The notes under the pieces were generated by a model. The model saw only the letters and a program-made list of their open reading frames with translations. It had not been told where the DNA came from and ran no database searches. Source: an uncultured Coriobacteriaceae bacterium (GTDB lineage: Bacteria; Actinomycetota; Coriobacteriia; Coriobacteriales; Coriobacteriaceae). Taken from it: 64,000 bases of DNA. Position 1 is the stretch's first letter, and every line of letters starts with the position of its first letter. The position numbers and the translations under genes were made by a program. The stretch covers positions 1 through 64,000 of the forward strand of contig CALUFC010000010.1 in the NCBI GenBank assembly GCA_944319885.1, given 5' to 3'. Shown here piece by piece: positions 43,863-51,352 of the stretch.

Positions 43863-45143
43863 ATGGCAGAGCGTATCGGAACCACCTGCGTTCAAGGCGG
43901 CTATCGTCCCGGTGACGGCGAGCCGCGCCAGGTGCCCATCTACCAGTCCACCACGTGGAAGTACGATACGTCGGAGCACATGGGCCGACTGTTCGATCTC
44001 GAGGAGGCAGGGTATTTCTATACGCGTCTCCAGAATCCCACCAACGACTACGTTGCCGCCAAGATCACGGAACTCGAGGGCGGCACGGCCGGCATGCTCA
44101 CCAGCTCAGGGCAGGCGGCAAACTTCTTCGCGCTCTTCAACATCGTGGGCGCGGGTGACCATGTGGTTGCAAGTTCGGCCATCTATGGCGGAACCTATAA
44201 CCTGATTGCGCACACCATGCGCCGCATGGGGGTTGAGAGTACGTTCGTGAAGCCCGATTGCACCGACGAGGAGCTCGAGGCGGCATTCAAGCCCAACACC
44301 CGTGCAGTTTTCGGTGAGACGGTTGCCAACCCCTCGCTCGACGTGCTCGATATCGAGCGTTTCGCCGCCGCCGCGCACGCCCACGGCGTCCCGCTCATCG
44401 TTGACAACACGTTCCCCACGCCCGTGCTTTGCCGTCCCATCGAGTGGGGCGCCGACATCGTGACGCACTCCACGACCAAGTACATGGACGGTCATGGTGC
44501 CTCGGTGGGCGGCGCGATCGTAGATTCGGGCAACTTCGACTGGGATGCGCATGCCGAAAAGTTCCCCGGCCTCACGACGCCCGACGAGACCTATCACGGC
44601 GTGATTTACACGCAGAAATTCGGGCAGGGTGCCGCCTTCATCACCAAAGCGACCTCGCAGCTCATGCGCGATCTCGGCTCCATCCAAAGCCCGCAAAACG
44701 CATTTTTGCTTAATATGGGCCTCGAGAGCCTGCATGTCCGCATGCCGCAGCATGTGAAGAACGGCCGTGCTGTGGCCGAGTTTTTGTCCGAGCATCCCAA
44801 GGTGCGCTTTGTGAAGTATCCCGGCCTTCCCGGCGACCGGTGGTATGAGCTTGCGCAGAAGTACCTGCCGCAGGGCACCTGCGGTGTGGTGAGCTTCGGC
44901 TTCGAGGGCGGGCGCGCCGCTGCGGAGACCTTCATGAAGAATCTCAAGGTCGCGCAGATCGCCACCCATGTTGCCGATGCGCGCACCTGCGTGCTGCATC
45001 CGGCAAATGCCACCCATCGTCAGATGAACGACGCCGAGCTCGAGGCATGCGGTATCGCGCCGGACATGGTGCGCCTCTCCTGCGGCATCGAGGACACCGA
45101 CGACCTCATCGCCGATGTCGCCCAGGCACTCGACGCGATCTAA
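43863..45143 (+). CDS. O-acetylhomoserine sulfhydrylase (homocysteine synthase)
   Basis: A 426-residue PLP enzyme of the Cys/Met metabolism family that should make homocysteine from O-acetylhomoserine and sulfide. The length and start (ERIGTTCVQGGYRPGDGEPR) fit the sulfhydrylase branch better than the roughly 390-residue MetB/MetC enzymes. It has YFYTRLQNPTNDYVAAKITE, SSGQAANFFALFNIVGAGDH, the PLP lysine in VTHSTTKYMDGHGASVGGAI, and VRLSCGIEDTDDLIADVAQA. AAGGAG precedes the ATG. Methionine gamma-lyase activity is possible but less likely. Confidence 0.88.
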   Translation: MAERIGTTCVQGGYRPGDGEPRQVPIYQSTTWKYDTSEHMGRLFDLEEAGYFYTRLQNPTNDYVAAKITELEGGTAGMLTSSGQAANFFALFNIVGAGDHVVASSAIYGGTYNLIAHTMRRMGVESTFVKPDCTDEELEAAFKPNTRAVFGETVANPSLDVLDIERFAAAAHAHGVPLIVDNTFPTPVLCRPIEWGADIVTHSTTKYMDGHGASVGGAIVDSGNFDWDAHAEKFPGLTTPDETYHGVIYTQKFGQGAAFITKATSQLMRDLGSIQSPQNAFLLNMGLESLHVRMPQHVKNGRAVAEFLSEHPKVRFVKYPGLPGDRWYELAQKYLPQGTCGVVSFGFEGGRAAAETFMKNLKVAQIATHVADARTCVLHPANATHRQMNDAELEACGIAPDMVRLSCGIEDTDDLIADVAQALDAI

Positions 45144-45176
45144 GCCTCGTTGCCAGCACACTTGTTATAGAGCCAT

Positions 45177-45214
45177 GAAAAAGCACCCGTCGACGCACGT
45201 CGGCGGGTGCTTCT
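45177..45214. terminator. bidirectional terminator between sulfhydrylase gene and mscL
   Basis: AAGCACCCG (45181-45189) pairs with CGGGTGCTT (45204-45212), with extra pairing in between (GTCGAC/GTCGG). On the minus strand a run of five Ts follows, serving mscL; on the plus strand the T-run is weak. Confidence 0.75.
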
Positions 45215-45238
45215 GCAAGGAATTGCTGTGAGAAGCGT

Positions 45239-45706
45239 TTACTCCAGTGTGTTCACGTAGCCCTCGAGCTTCGCGGTGCAGTGCGGGCAGCGGGTCGCAT
45301 CGTCGGCGATCTCCTGCTTGCAGTAGGGGCAGGTGCGCGGCTCAGGGGCAGCCTCCGCTTCGGCCTCCTTGGCAAGGCCCGCCTTGGCAAGCGCGGCCTC
45401 CTTCAGGTCGTTCAGGGTGTTCATGCCCTTGACGATGGCGAAGACGGCAGCGGCGGTGATGAGGAAGCTGATGACGGCGGAGATGAAGGCGCCGAAATCG
45501 ATAGTCTGGCCGTTGAGCACGAGCGCCATGCCCTTAACCTCGGGATTGCCGCCGATTGCGCTGATGACCGGCTGAATGAGATTGGTGACGAGCGAGTTCA
45601 CCACCGACGTGAACGCGCCGCCGATGATAACGCCGACGGCGAGGTCCATCACGTTGCCACGGCTGATAAACTCAACGAATTCCTGTACGATGCTCTTCTT
45701 CTCCAT
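45239..45706 (-). CDS. mscL: large-conductance mechanosensitive channel with C-terminal zinc ribbon
   Basis: MscL opens under membrane tension during hypo-osmotic shock. The 155-residue protein has the family N-terminus (VQEFVEFISRGNVMDLAVGV), the pore helix IIGGAFTSVVNSLVTNLIQP and a second helix, FISAVISFLITAAAVFAIVK. After an Ala/Glu-rich linker it ends with CPYCKQEIADDATRCPHC, two CXXC pairs that should bind zinc, instead of the usual plain helix bundle. ATG 45706 has GGGGGA three bases upstream. Confidence 0.93.
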   Translation of the reverse strand: MEKKSIVQEFVEFISRGNVMDLAVGVIIGGAFTSVVNSLVTNLIQPVISAIGGNPEVKGMALVLNGQTIDFGAFISAVISFLITAAAVFAIVKGMNTLNDLKEAALAKAGLAKEAEAEAAPEPRTCPYCKQEIADDATRCPHCTAKLEGYVNTLE

Positions 45707-45790
45707 GGGTCCCCCAAGTCGTATGTTGTGGTTCGAGATGCGAAAACGGCGCATTGCCAGCGGATATCATAGGCGCATCCGCGAGGCACC

Positions 45791-45820
45791 GCCACATGTG
45801 GCTTTTGCTTAAAGCAAGAG
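45791..45820. repeat. two adjacent palindromes upstream of mscL
   Basis: GCCACATGTGGC (45791-45802) is followed directly by CTTTTGCTTAAAGCAAGAG (45802-45820). They lie in the 153-base gap between the lipid kinase and mscL; on the minus strand TATGAT near 45766 could be an mscL -10. They could be an operator or hairpin; no T-run is present. Confidence 0.4.
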
Positions 45821-45859
45821 TTAAACCAACAGATCCGCCACGTCGAGGGTCCTGCGAGT

Positions 45860-46849
45860 CTACCGGCTTTGCTGCGGGCCTGTGGGATTTCGCGGTACCA
45901 GGACATTGAGCGCGTGCGGAAGGATCGAAACTGAGAGATGCCGCGCGTGCAGTTGCTCGCCGTCGGCCTGAATGGGATAGTCGCCCTCTTCAAGCTCAAG
46001 GTCGATGGTGGCGACGCGCGCGGTGTGCACGAATTTCGAGTTGACGTGATTGCCGTTTTTGGCGCGCAGGAAAAGCGGCACCGTGATCAGGCGCGGTGCG
46101 GGGCCTGCGGCGTAGCAGATATCGAACCATCCGTCTGCGGGGTCGGCGGCGGGGCAGATCGTGTAGCCGGATCCATAGGTGGGGCCAATCTGGACCGCGA
46201 TGAGATACGGCCTGATACGCTCGGCGGGCGCGCCGTCGAACGACGCCGTCATGGGATAGTCGCGATATCGCGTACCGAAAACCCTGAGTCCGCTCGCGGT
46301 GTACAGCGCGCTACCGCGCAGATGGGTCGATGCTCGCAGCTCATAGGTATCGATGGCGATGGCGGCATCGAGGCCGATGGAAAGCGTTTCGACGAAATAT
46401 TCCGTTGAGCCGCCCGCCTGTCCATCGATGCGGTCGATGTCCACGCGGCCCACATCGAGCGGGGTTGGAAGACTGGTGAGCAGCACCTCGAATGAATCCT
46501 CGCCGCGCTCGGTGATGCCCAGGGTGCGCGCGTAGTCGTTGCCCGATCCCACCGGTATGATGCCGAGCGTGGGGCGCGCGGAGCGGGGGTGTTGCATAAG
46601 TCCGGCGGCGACTTCGTGGATGACGCCATCGCCACCGAGCGCGACGACGGAATCGTAGCCCCGGCAGGTTGCGGCGAGTTCGGTGGCATGGCGCGGTCCT
46701 TCGGTGAACACCAGCTCGAAGGCATCGGGATCGTCGAGGTACATGCTCAGGAAGCGTTTGAGGCGTTTGGCCACCGCTTCGCCCGTACCGGATTGTGAGG
46801 CGGGGTTGGCGATGATGAGCGTCGTGCCCAAGGCATGGCGGCGATTCAT
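45860..46849 (-). CDS. diacylglycerol/sphingosine kinase-like lipid kinase (DagK/YegS family)
   Basis: A 329-residue soluble lipid kinase that probably phosphorylates diacylglycerol, recycling it for phospholipid synthesis. It has the DAGK catalytic pattern: TLIIANPASQSGTGEAV, DSVVALGGDGVIHEVAAGLM with the GGDG motif, LGIIPVGSGNDYARTLGI, and VETLSIGLDAAIAIDTYELR. Its ATG overlaps the stop of the upstream transporter gene by four bases, so the pair is co-transcribed. The lipid substrate is an inference. Confidence 0.9.
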   Translation of the reverse strand: MNRRHALGTTLIIANPASQSGTGEAVAKRLKRFLSMYLDDPDAFELVFTEGPRHATELAATCRGYDSVVALGGDGVIHEVAAGLMQHPRSARPTLGIIPVGSGNDYARTLGITERGEDSFEVLLTSLPTPLDVGRVDIDRIDGQAGGSTEYFVETLSIGLDAAIAIDTYELRASTHLRGSALYTASGLRVFGTRYRDYPMTASFDGAPAERIRPYLIAVQIGPTYGSGYTICPAADPADGWFDICYAAGPAPRLITVPLFLRAKNGNHVNSKFVHTARVATIDLELEEGDYPIQADGEQLHARHLSVSILPHALNVLVPRNPTGPQQSR

Positions 46850-48252
46850 GACGTATGTTCCTTATCTGCTTCGGCGATGCTGTGCCGGTGCTGCTCGATT
46901 GCCTCGTCGAGCGTAAGTCCGCTATCGCGAGCGAGCGATCGCCGCTTGGGCGTGACGATGCGTTGCGCGGCGTAGACGCCGCGGTGGCCCGCAACGAGAT
47001 AGCTCACGAATGCGACGATCACAAAATACGGGGCGCCCTGTCCGCCGAACATATCGATGCCGAGCATGATGGTCGTGATGGGCACGTTGAGTCCGGCGCC
47101 GAACACCCCGAGCAGCCCGAGGGCAGCCATGAAGGCAGCCGGCATGTCAAAGACGCTGCTCAGCCAGCCGCCGAGCGCTGCGCCGATGCCAAACAGCGGT
47201 GTGACCTCACCGCCTTGGAAACCGGCGCCGAGCGTGAGCGCGGTCATGATGAGCTTGAGCACCGCGTCACCCAGCGTGGTATCGCCGGAAAAGCCCGCAT
47301 CCACCAGCCATGTCGAGAGGCCGGCATAGCGCTCGAGGTGGCCTACAACAAAAACCGCGAGCACGACCAGCGATCCTACCAGGGCGGCAACGAGATAGTT
47401 GGTGATGCGATGGGCGTAGAAGCGTTTAAGCGCGCGAATAGCGAGTGAGAAAAGCCGCGCCGTCAGGCCGAATACGACCGCAGCGGCAACGGCGTACGCC
47501 ACCGTGCGCGGCTCGAGGTTGGGAATGATGCCGATGAGATGCTCGGCATGCTGCGTTCCCAGTGCTCGGGCAACAGCATCGCCGGTAAAGGACGCGATGA
47601 GGCAGTAGATGCCTGCGCTGTAGTTGAGCTTGCCCACGAAGCACATCTCCATGCCGAAGAACGCACCGGCGAGCGGCGTGCCAAACACGCCGCCAAATGC
47701 GGCAGAAATGCCGGCGTGCAGAAGGTCTTGGTGATCGCGGGGACCAAGCTGCAGGCGTCGGGCAAGGTTGTCGGCGATCGTGCCGCCGATCTGCACGGCG
47801 GTTCCCTCGCGACCGGCCGAGCCGCCCGCCAGGTGCGTGGCGACCGAGCAGCAGAAGGTAAACAGCGCCATGCGGGCGGGAATCGGCTTGCCGGTGAGCG
47901 TGCTATCGATGACCAGGTTGTTGCCGCGCGCGGCGTCGTTTCCATGCGTGCGGTAGAGCCACGCGGTGGCGATCCCCACGATGGGAAGAAGTGCAAAGCA
48001 CAACGGTTGCGCCGCGCGCACCGCGCTTACCGCATCGAGGCATGCGAGGAAGAGCCACGCGGCGGCGCCCATGGCGGTGGAGACGATGAGCACGAGTACG
48101 AGCAGCCACAGGCTTTCACGCGCATTGCGCAGATCACGCGTGGTGTCGGCGGCGAGCAGGCGCTCGCGTTGCAGCATGCTCGCGCTTGCTGTCTCGAAGG
48201 TGTTCGAGAGCGCGTCGAGGGACGTGGCGGTATGGGGTGGGTTGTCGTGCAC
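46846..48252 (-). CDS. CLC-family anion transporter, resembles CLC-F fluoride/H+ antiporters
   Basis: A 468-residue CLC protein with about ten or more hydrophobic segments. The gating-glutamate loop is GGSAGREGTAVQIGG, and the later loop is FQGGEVTPLFGIGAALGG. The chloride-type GSGIP is replaced by RGNNLVIDSTL. The GREGT and GGEVTPLF forms remind me of fluoride/proton antiporters (CLC-F) rather than chloride channels; that subfamily call is from memory. I set the start at GTG 48252, with GAAGGGA upstream; TTG 48270 is an alternative. No fluoride riboswitch is visible upstream. It is coupled to the lipid kinase gene. Confidence 0.85.
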   Translation of the reverse strand: MHDNPPHTATSLDALSNTFETASASMLQRERLLAADTTRDLRNARESLWLLVLVLIVSTAMGAAAWLFLACLDAVSAVRAAQPLCFALLPIVGIATAWLYRTHGNDAARGNNLVIDSTLTGKPIPARMALFTFCCSVATHLAGGSAGREGTAVQIGGTIADNLARRLQLGPRDHQDLLHAGISAAFGGVFGTPLAGAFFGMEMCFVGKLNYSAGIYCLIASFTGDAVARALGTQHAEHLIGIIPNLEPRTVAYAVAAAVVFGLTARLFSLAIRALKRFYAHRITNYLVAALVGSLVVLAVFVVGHLERYAGLSTWLVDAGFSGDTTLGDAVLKLIMTALTLGAGFQGGEVTPLFGIGAALGGWLSSVFDMPAAFMAALGLLGVFGAGLNVPITTIMLGIDMFGGQGAPYFVIVAFVSYLVAGHRGVYAAQRIVTPKRRSLARDSGLTLDEAIEQHRHSIAEADKEHTS

Positions 48253-48380
48253 AGTCGTCCCTTCATACAAAGTGGTTGGCGAGCTATGTTCTCGCGACGA
48301 GCGCTCTCATTCTAGTACGTGTTGTTGCACGTACTGACGAGATGATGCGGTGCGGTGCTGCTTGCAACGTCGTTGCGCAA

Positions 48381-48404
48381 TAAAAAAGCGCCCTGAAGGG
48401 CGCT
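48381..48404 (-). terminator. terminator of rpmB
   Basis: AGCGCCC (48387-48393) pairs with GGGCGCT (48398-48404) around a 4-base loop, with a run of six Ts on the minus strand. It lies about 48 bases after the rpmB stop. Confidence 0.88.
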
Positions 48405-48451
48405 CGTTGCATATGCAATGCACAGCATGAAGGGTATCTGAGGGGTGTCCC

Positions 48452-48640
48452 TTAGGAGCGAGCCACCTTGCCAGACTTGAGGCACGTGGTGCACACGTTC
48501 ATCTTGCGACGATGACCATCGACAACGCAGTAGACGCGCTGGATGTTGGGACGGAACTGACGGTTGGTGACGCGGTGGGAGTGGCTGATAGAGCGACCAG
48601 CAACAGGGTGCTTACCGCAGATCTCGCAAACTTTGGACAT
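48452..48640 (-). CDS. rpmB: 50S ribosomal protein L28
   Basis: A 62-residue large-subunit protein: MSKVCEICGKHPVAGRSISH, then RVTNRQFRPNIQRVYCVVDG and NVCTTCLKSGKVARS. The two CXXC pairs (CEIC and CTTC) make this the zinc-binding version. AAGGAGGG lies seven bases before ATG 48640. It is transcribed alone, with its own promoter and terminator. Confidence 0.97.
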   Translation of the reverse strand: MSKVCEICGKHPVAGRSISHSHRVTNRQFRPNIQRVYCVVDGHRRKMNVCTTCLKSGKVARS

Positions 48641-48694
48641 GACTAAACCCTCCTTGGGCGGTGTAGGCATAACCGCTTGAACAAACAGATAGGA

Positions 48695-48703
48695 ACTATA
48701 GCA
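48695..48703 (-). promoter_or_regulatory. rpmB promoter, extended -10
   Basis: On the minus strand TGCTATAGT gives a good -10 (TATAGT) with a TGn extension, 55 bases before the rpmB ATG. No strong -35 is needed for such promoters and none is obvious. Confidence 0.5.
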
Positions 48704-49048
48704 CACATTGCGTTTGCTACGTGCAATCTTCACATCGTTGCCGACAGAAGCAGGACCGCAGGCGCAGCGAGGGCTGCACGCAGGATGCCGGAACGATTGC
48801 AAAGCACGGCGCGTTCGCGGTGCGCCAGTGCATTATTGCAGGTGGCAAGCGGTATTGCAAGCGAGAAACGCGGTATTTGCACTGTTGGGCGCCCAACGGC
48901 GGCGCGTGTTGCCGAGGATGTCGATCATAAGGTGCCTTAAGGATGGATTTTGTATGCGCGACCGTACACGGCGGCCTTCCAGATGCTGTGCGCGGCGCGT
49001 TGGGGGAATAATCATCGCTCGTGTATATTTCCGGAAAGGGGATGCTCG
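48704..49048. other. intergenic region before the ABC exporter operon
   Basis: No gene was recognised. A perfect 14-bp palindrome, GTTGGGCGCCCAAC, lies at 48884-48897. Two near-identical stretches, CGGTATTGCAAG and CGGTATTTGCAC, lie just before it. TATATT (near 49023) with TTGGGG 18 bases upstream is a candidate promoter for the exporter. A longer in-frame reading from 48950 has no support. Confidence 0.4.
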
Positions 49049-51352
49049 GTGAAGATCTTCAGATTCATGAAGGGGCACGCCATCAATTTCCTCATCGCGT
49101 TGGTGCTGCTGTTCATGCAAGCCAACTGCGAGCTGATGCTGCCCGGGCTTATGAGCGACATTGTTGATGTGGGCATCAGTCAGGGCGGAATCGAAGGTTC
49201 CGTCCCCGATCAGATCACCGGGAACGATCTCGCCGATGTCGAGCTGTTCCTCGATACAGACGTTGCCGAGGATATTGATGCTCTCTATTCCGCGCCCGAT
49301 ACCGCGGGCGTTCGCTCGTTCACGGGCTCCAACGACGACGCCGCCCGGATCGAGGGCGACATGGCCAAGGCCGAGATGCTCGTCTATCAGATCAACCAGG
49401 GTATCCCGGTCGAAGATTTCGTAGGCGATGGGGACGCGGCCGCCGTGGCGGCAATCAAGGCCCGCTACGGCGATACGCTCGACCTCGATGAACTCGTCGA
49501 CATGGCGGAACAGTTCGCCTCCGCCGAGGCGGGGCAGGCCGTCACGTTTGGCCCGGGCAGTTTCGCCCCGATGCGCGAGCAGCTCGTAGGTAGCCTGGGA
49601 GACCAGGGCGACACCATCATCCAGAGCCGTGCCATCGAGTTTGTGAAGGGTGCCTACCGAAACGCCGGCATCGACTTGAACGACGTCCAAACGGGCTATC
49701 TCTTCCGCGAGGGCATGACCATGCTCGCCTTTGCGCTGTTCTCGGCGCTGTGCGCGGTGCTCGCGGCGTTCAACGCCTCAAAGACCTCCGCTGCCATCGC
49801 GCGCGATCTCCGCCACGAGCTCTATGCGCGCGTGCTCAGCTTCTCGCCGGCAGAAATGGAGAAGTTCTCGGCCGCCTCGCTCATCACCCGCGCCACGAAC
49901 GACATCCAGCAGATACAGATGGTGCTCGTGATGTGTCTGCGCATCGTTTTGTTCGCTCCGTGCATGGGGCTTGGCGCTGTTGTGCGCGTGCTCACGATGC
50001 CCACAGGGCTTGAGTGGATTCTCGTGGTGGCGATCCTTGCCATCGCGATCGCCATCGGCATCCTCATGGGTGTCACGATGCCCAAGTTCCGTCGCATGCA
50101 GAGCCTCGTTGATCGCAACAACCTGGTGGCGCGCGAGATCGTGACGGGTATCATGCCCATTCGCGCGTTCGGGCGTCAGGCGTACGAGCAGGAGCGCTAC
50201 GACCAAGCGAACCGTGAGCTCACGAACACCTATATCTTTACCAACCGCTGCATGTCGCTTCTCATGCCGGCCATGCTCATCGTGATGAACGCCACCACCG
50301 TCGGCATCGTGTGGTTCGGAGGGCAGGGCGTGGATTCCGGCGGCCTCATGGTGGGCGATCTCATGGCATACATCAACTACGTGATGCAGGTCATCATGAG
50401 CTTCATGATCCTCACCATGATCTCGGTGATGCTGCCGCGCGCCGATGTGGCTGCCGAGCGCGTGCAGGACGTACTGGCGTGCAGCACGAGCATCGCCGAC
50501 CCCGGACCTGAGCGTCGCGTGACGAGAGAGCGGGGCGAGGGCTGGCGAGGCACGATCGCCTATCACGATGTGACCTTTACCTATCCAGATGCCGACGAGC
50601 CCACGCTCGAGCACATCAGCTTCACGGCCATGCCCGGCAAGACGTGCGCCATCATTGGGTCGACGGGGTGCGGTAAATCGACCCTCGTATCGCTCATCCC
50701 GCGCCTTTACGATGTGACCGAGGGTTCCATCACGCTCGATGGCGTGGATATCCGCGACATCGGTTTGGAGGAGCTGCGCCGGGCCATTGGCTATGTGCCG
50801 CAGAAGCGCATGCTGTTCAGTGGCACCATCGAGAGCAACATCAAGTATGGCGATCCTTCCATGTCCGACGACGATATGCGTCGCGCCGCCGAGATCGCGC
50901 AGGCAACCGAGTTCATCGAGAGTAAGCCGGATGGGTTCTTAAGTCCCATCAGCCAGGGCGGATCGAATGTTTCGGGTGGGCAGAACCAGCGCCTTTCCAT
51001 CGCGCGCGCTCTTGCAGTGCGCCCGAAGGTGCTCGTGTTCGATGATTCGTTTAGCGCGCTCGATTACAAAACCGATGCCGTGTTGCGCGAGCAGCTCGCT
51101 CGGCAGGCGTCCGATGCGGCGGTGATCATCGTGGCCCAGCGCATCGCAACCATCATGCACGCCGATGAGATTCTGGTGCTCGATGACGGCCGCATCGTCG
51201 GGCGCGGTACCCATGAGGAGCTCCTGCGCAGCTGTCCCGAGTATGTGGAGATCGCGAAGAGCCAGCTCTCGGCCGAGGAGCTTGGGCTTGCGGGCGAGGA
51301 TGCGCGCGGTACAGCTGTACGCGCCGCCGTGCGGGAAGGGGGTGAGCGCTGA
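49049..51352 (+). CDS. ABC exporter subunit with large extracytoplasmic insertion and degenerate ATPase site
   Basis: A 767-residue fused membrane/ATPase half-transporter of the multidrug type. The first helix (NFLIALVLLFMQANCELMLP) is followed by about 175 acidic, soluble residues (roughly 40-215) before the second helix (MTMLAFALFSALCAVLAAF). The NBD has Walker A IGSTGCGKSTLVSLI near residue 537, signature GSNVSGGQNQRLSIARAL, and Walker B VLVFDDSFSALD with Asp in place of the catalytic Glu. That pattern marks the degenerate partner of a heterodimeric exporter. GGAAAGGGGA precedes GTG 49049. It overlaps the partner gene by one base. The substrate is unknown. Confidence 0.92.
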   Translation: MKIFRFMKGHAINFLIALVLLFMQANCELMLPGLMSDIVDVGISQGGIEGSVPDQITGNDLADVELFLDTDVAEDIDALYSAPDTAGVRSFTGSNDDAARIEGDMAKAEMLVYQINQGIPVEDFVGDGDAAAVAAIKARYGDTLDLDELVDMAEQFASAEAGQAVTFGPGSFAPMREQLVGSLGDQGDTIIQSRAIEFVKGAYRNAGIDLNDVQTGYLFREGMTMLAFALFSALCAVLAAFNASKTSAAIARDLRHELYARVLSFSPAEMEKFSAASLITRATNDIQQIQMVLVMCLRIVLFAPCMGLGAVVRVLTMPTGLEWILVVAILAIAIAIGILMGVTMPKFRRMQSLVDRNNLVAREIVTGIMPIRAFGRQAYEQERYDQANRELTNTYIFTNRCMSLLMPAMLIVMNATTVGIVWFGGQGVDSGGLMVGDLMAYINYVMQVIMSFMILTMISVMLPRADVAAERVQDVLACSTSIADPGPERRVTRERGEGWRGTIAYHDVTFTYPDADEPTLEHISFTAMPGKTCAIIGSTGCGKSTLVSLIPRLYDVTEGSITLDGVDIRDIGLEELRRAIGYVPQKRMLFSGTIESNIKYGDPSMSDDDMRRAAEIAQATEFIESKPDGFLSPISQGGSNVSGGQNQRLSIARALAVRPKVLVFDDSFSALDYKTDAVLREQLARQASDAAVIIVAQRIATIMHADEILVLDDGRIVGRGTHEELLRSCPEYVEIAKSQLSAEELGLAGEDARGTAVRAAVREGGER

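Noticed and set aside
48253-48451. Possible fluoride riboswitch before the CLC gene
   Set aside because: No crcB-motif core sequence is present; the hairpin there is the rpmB terminator.
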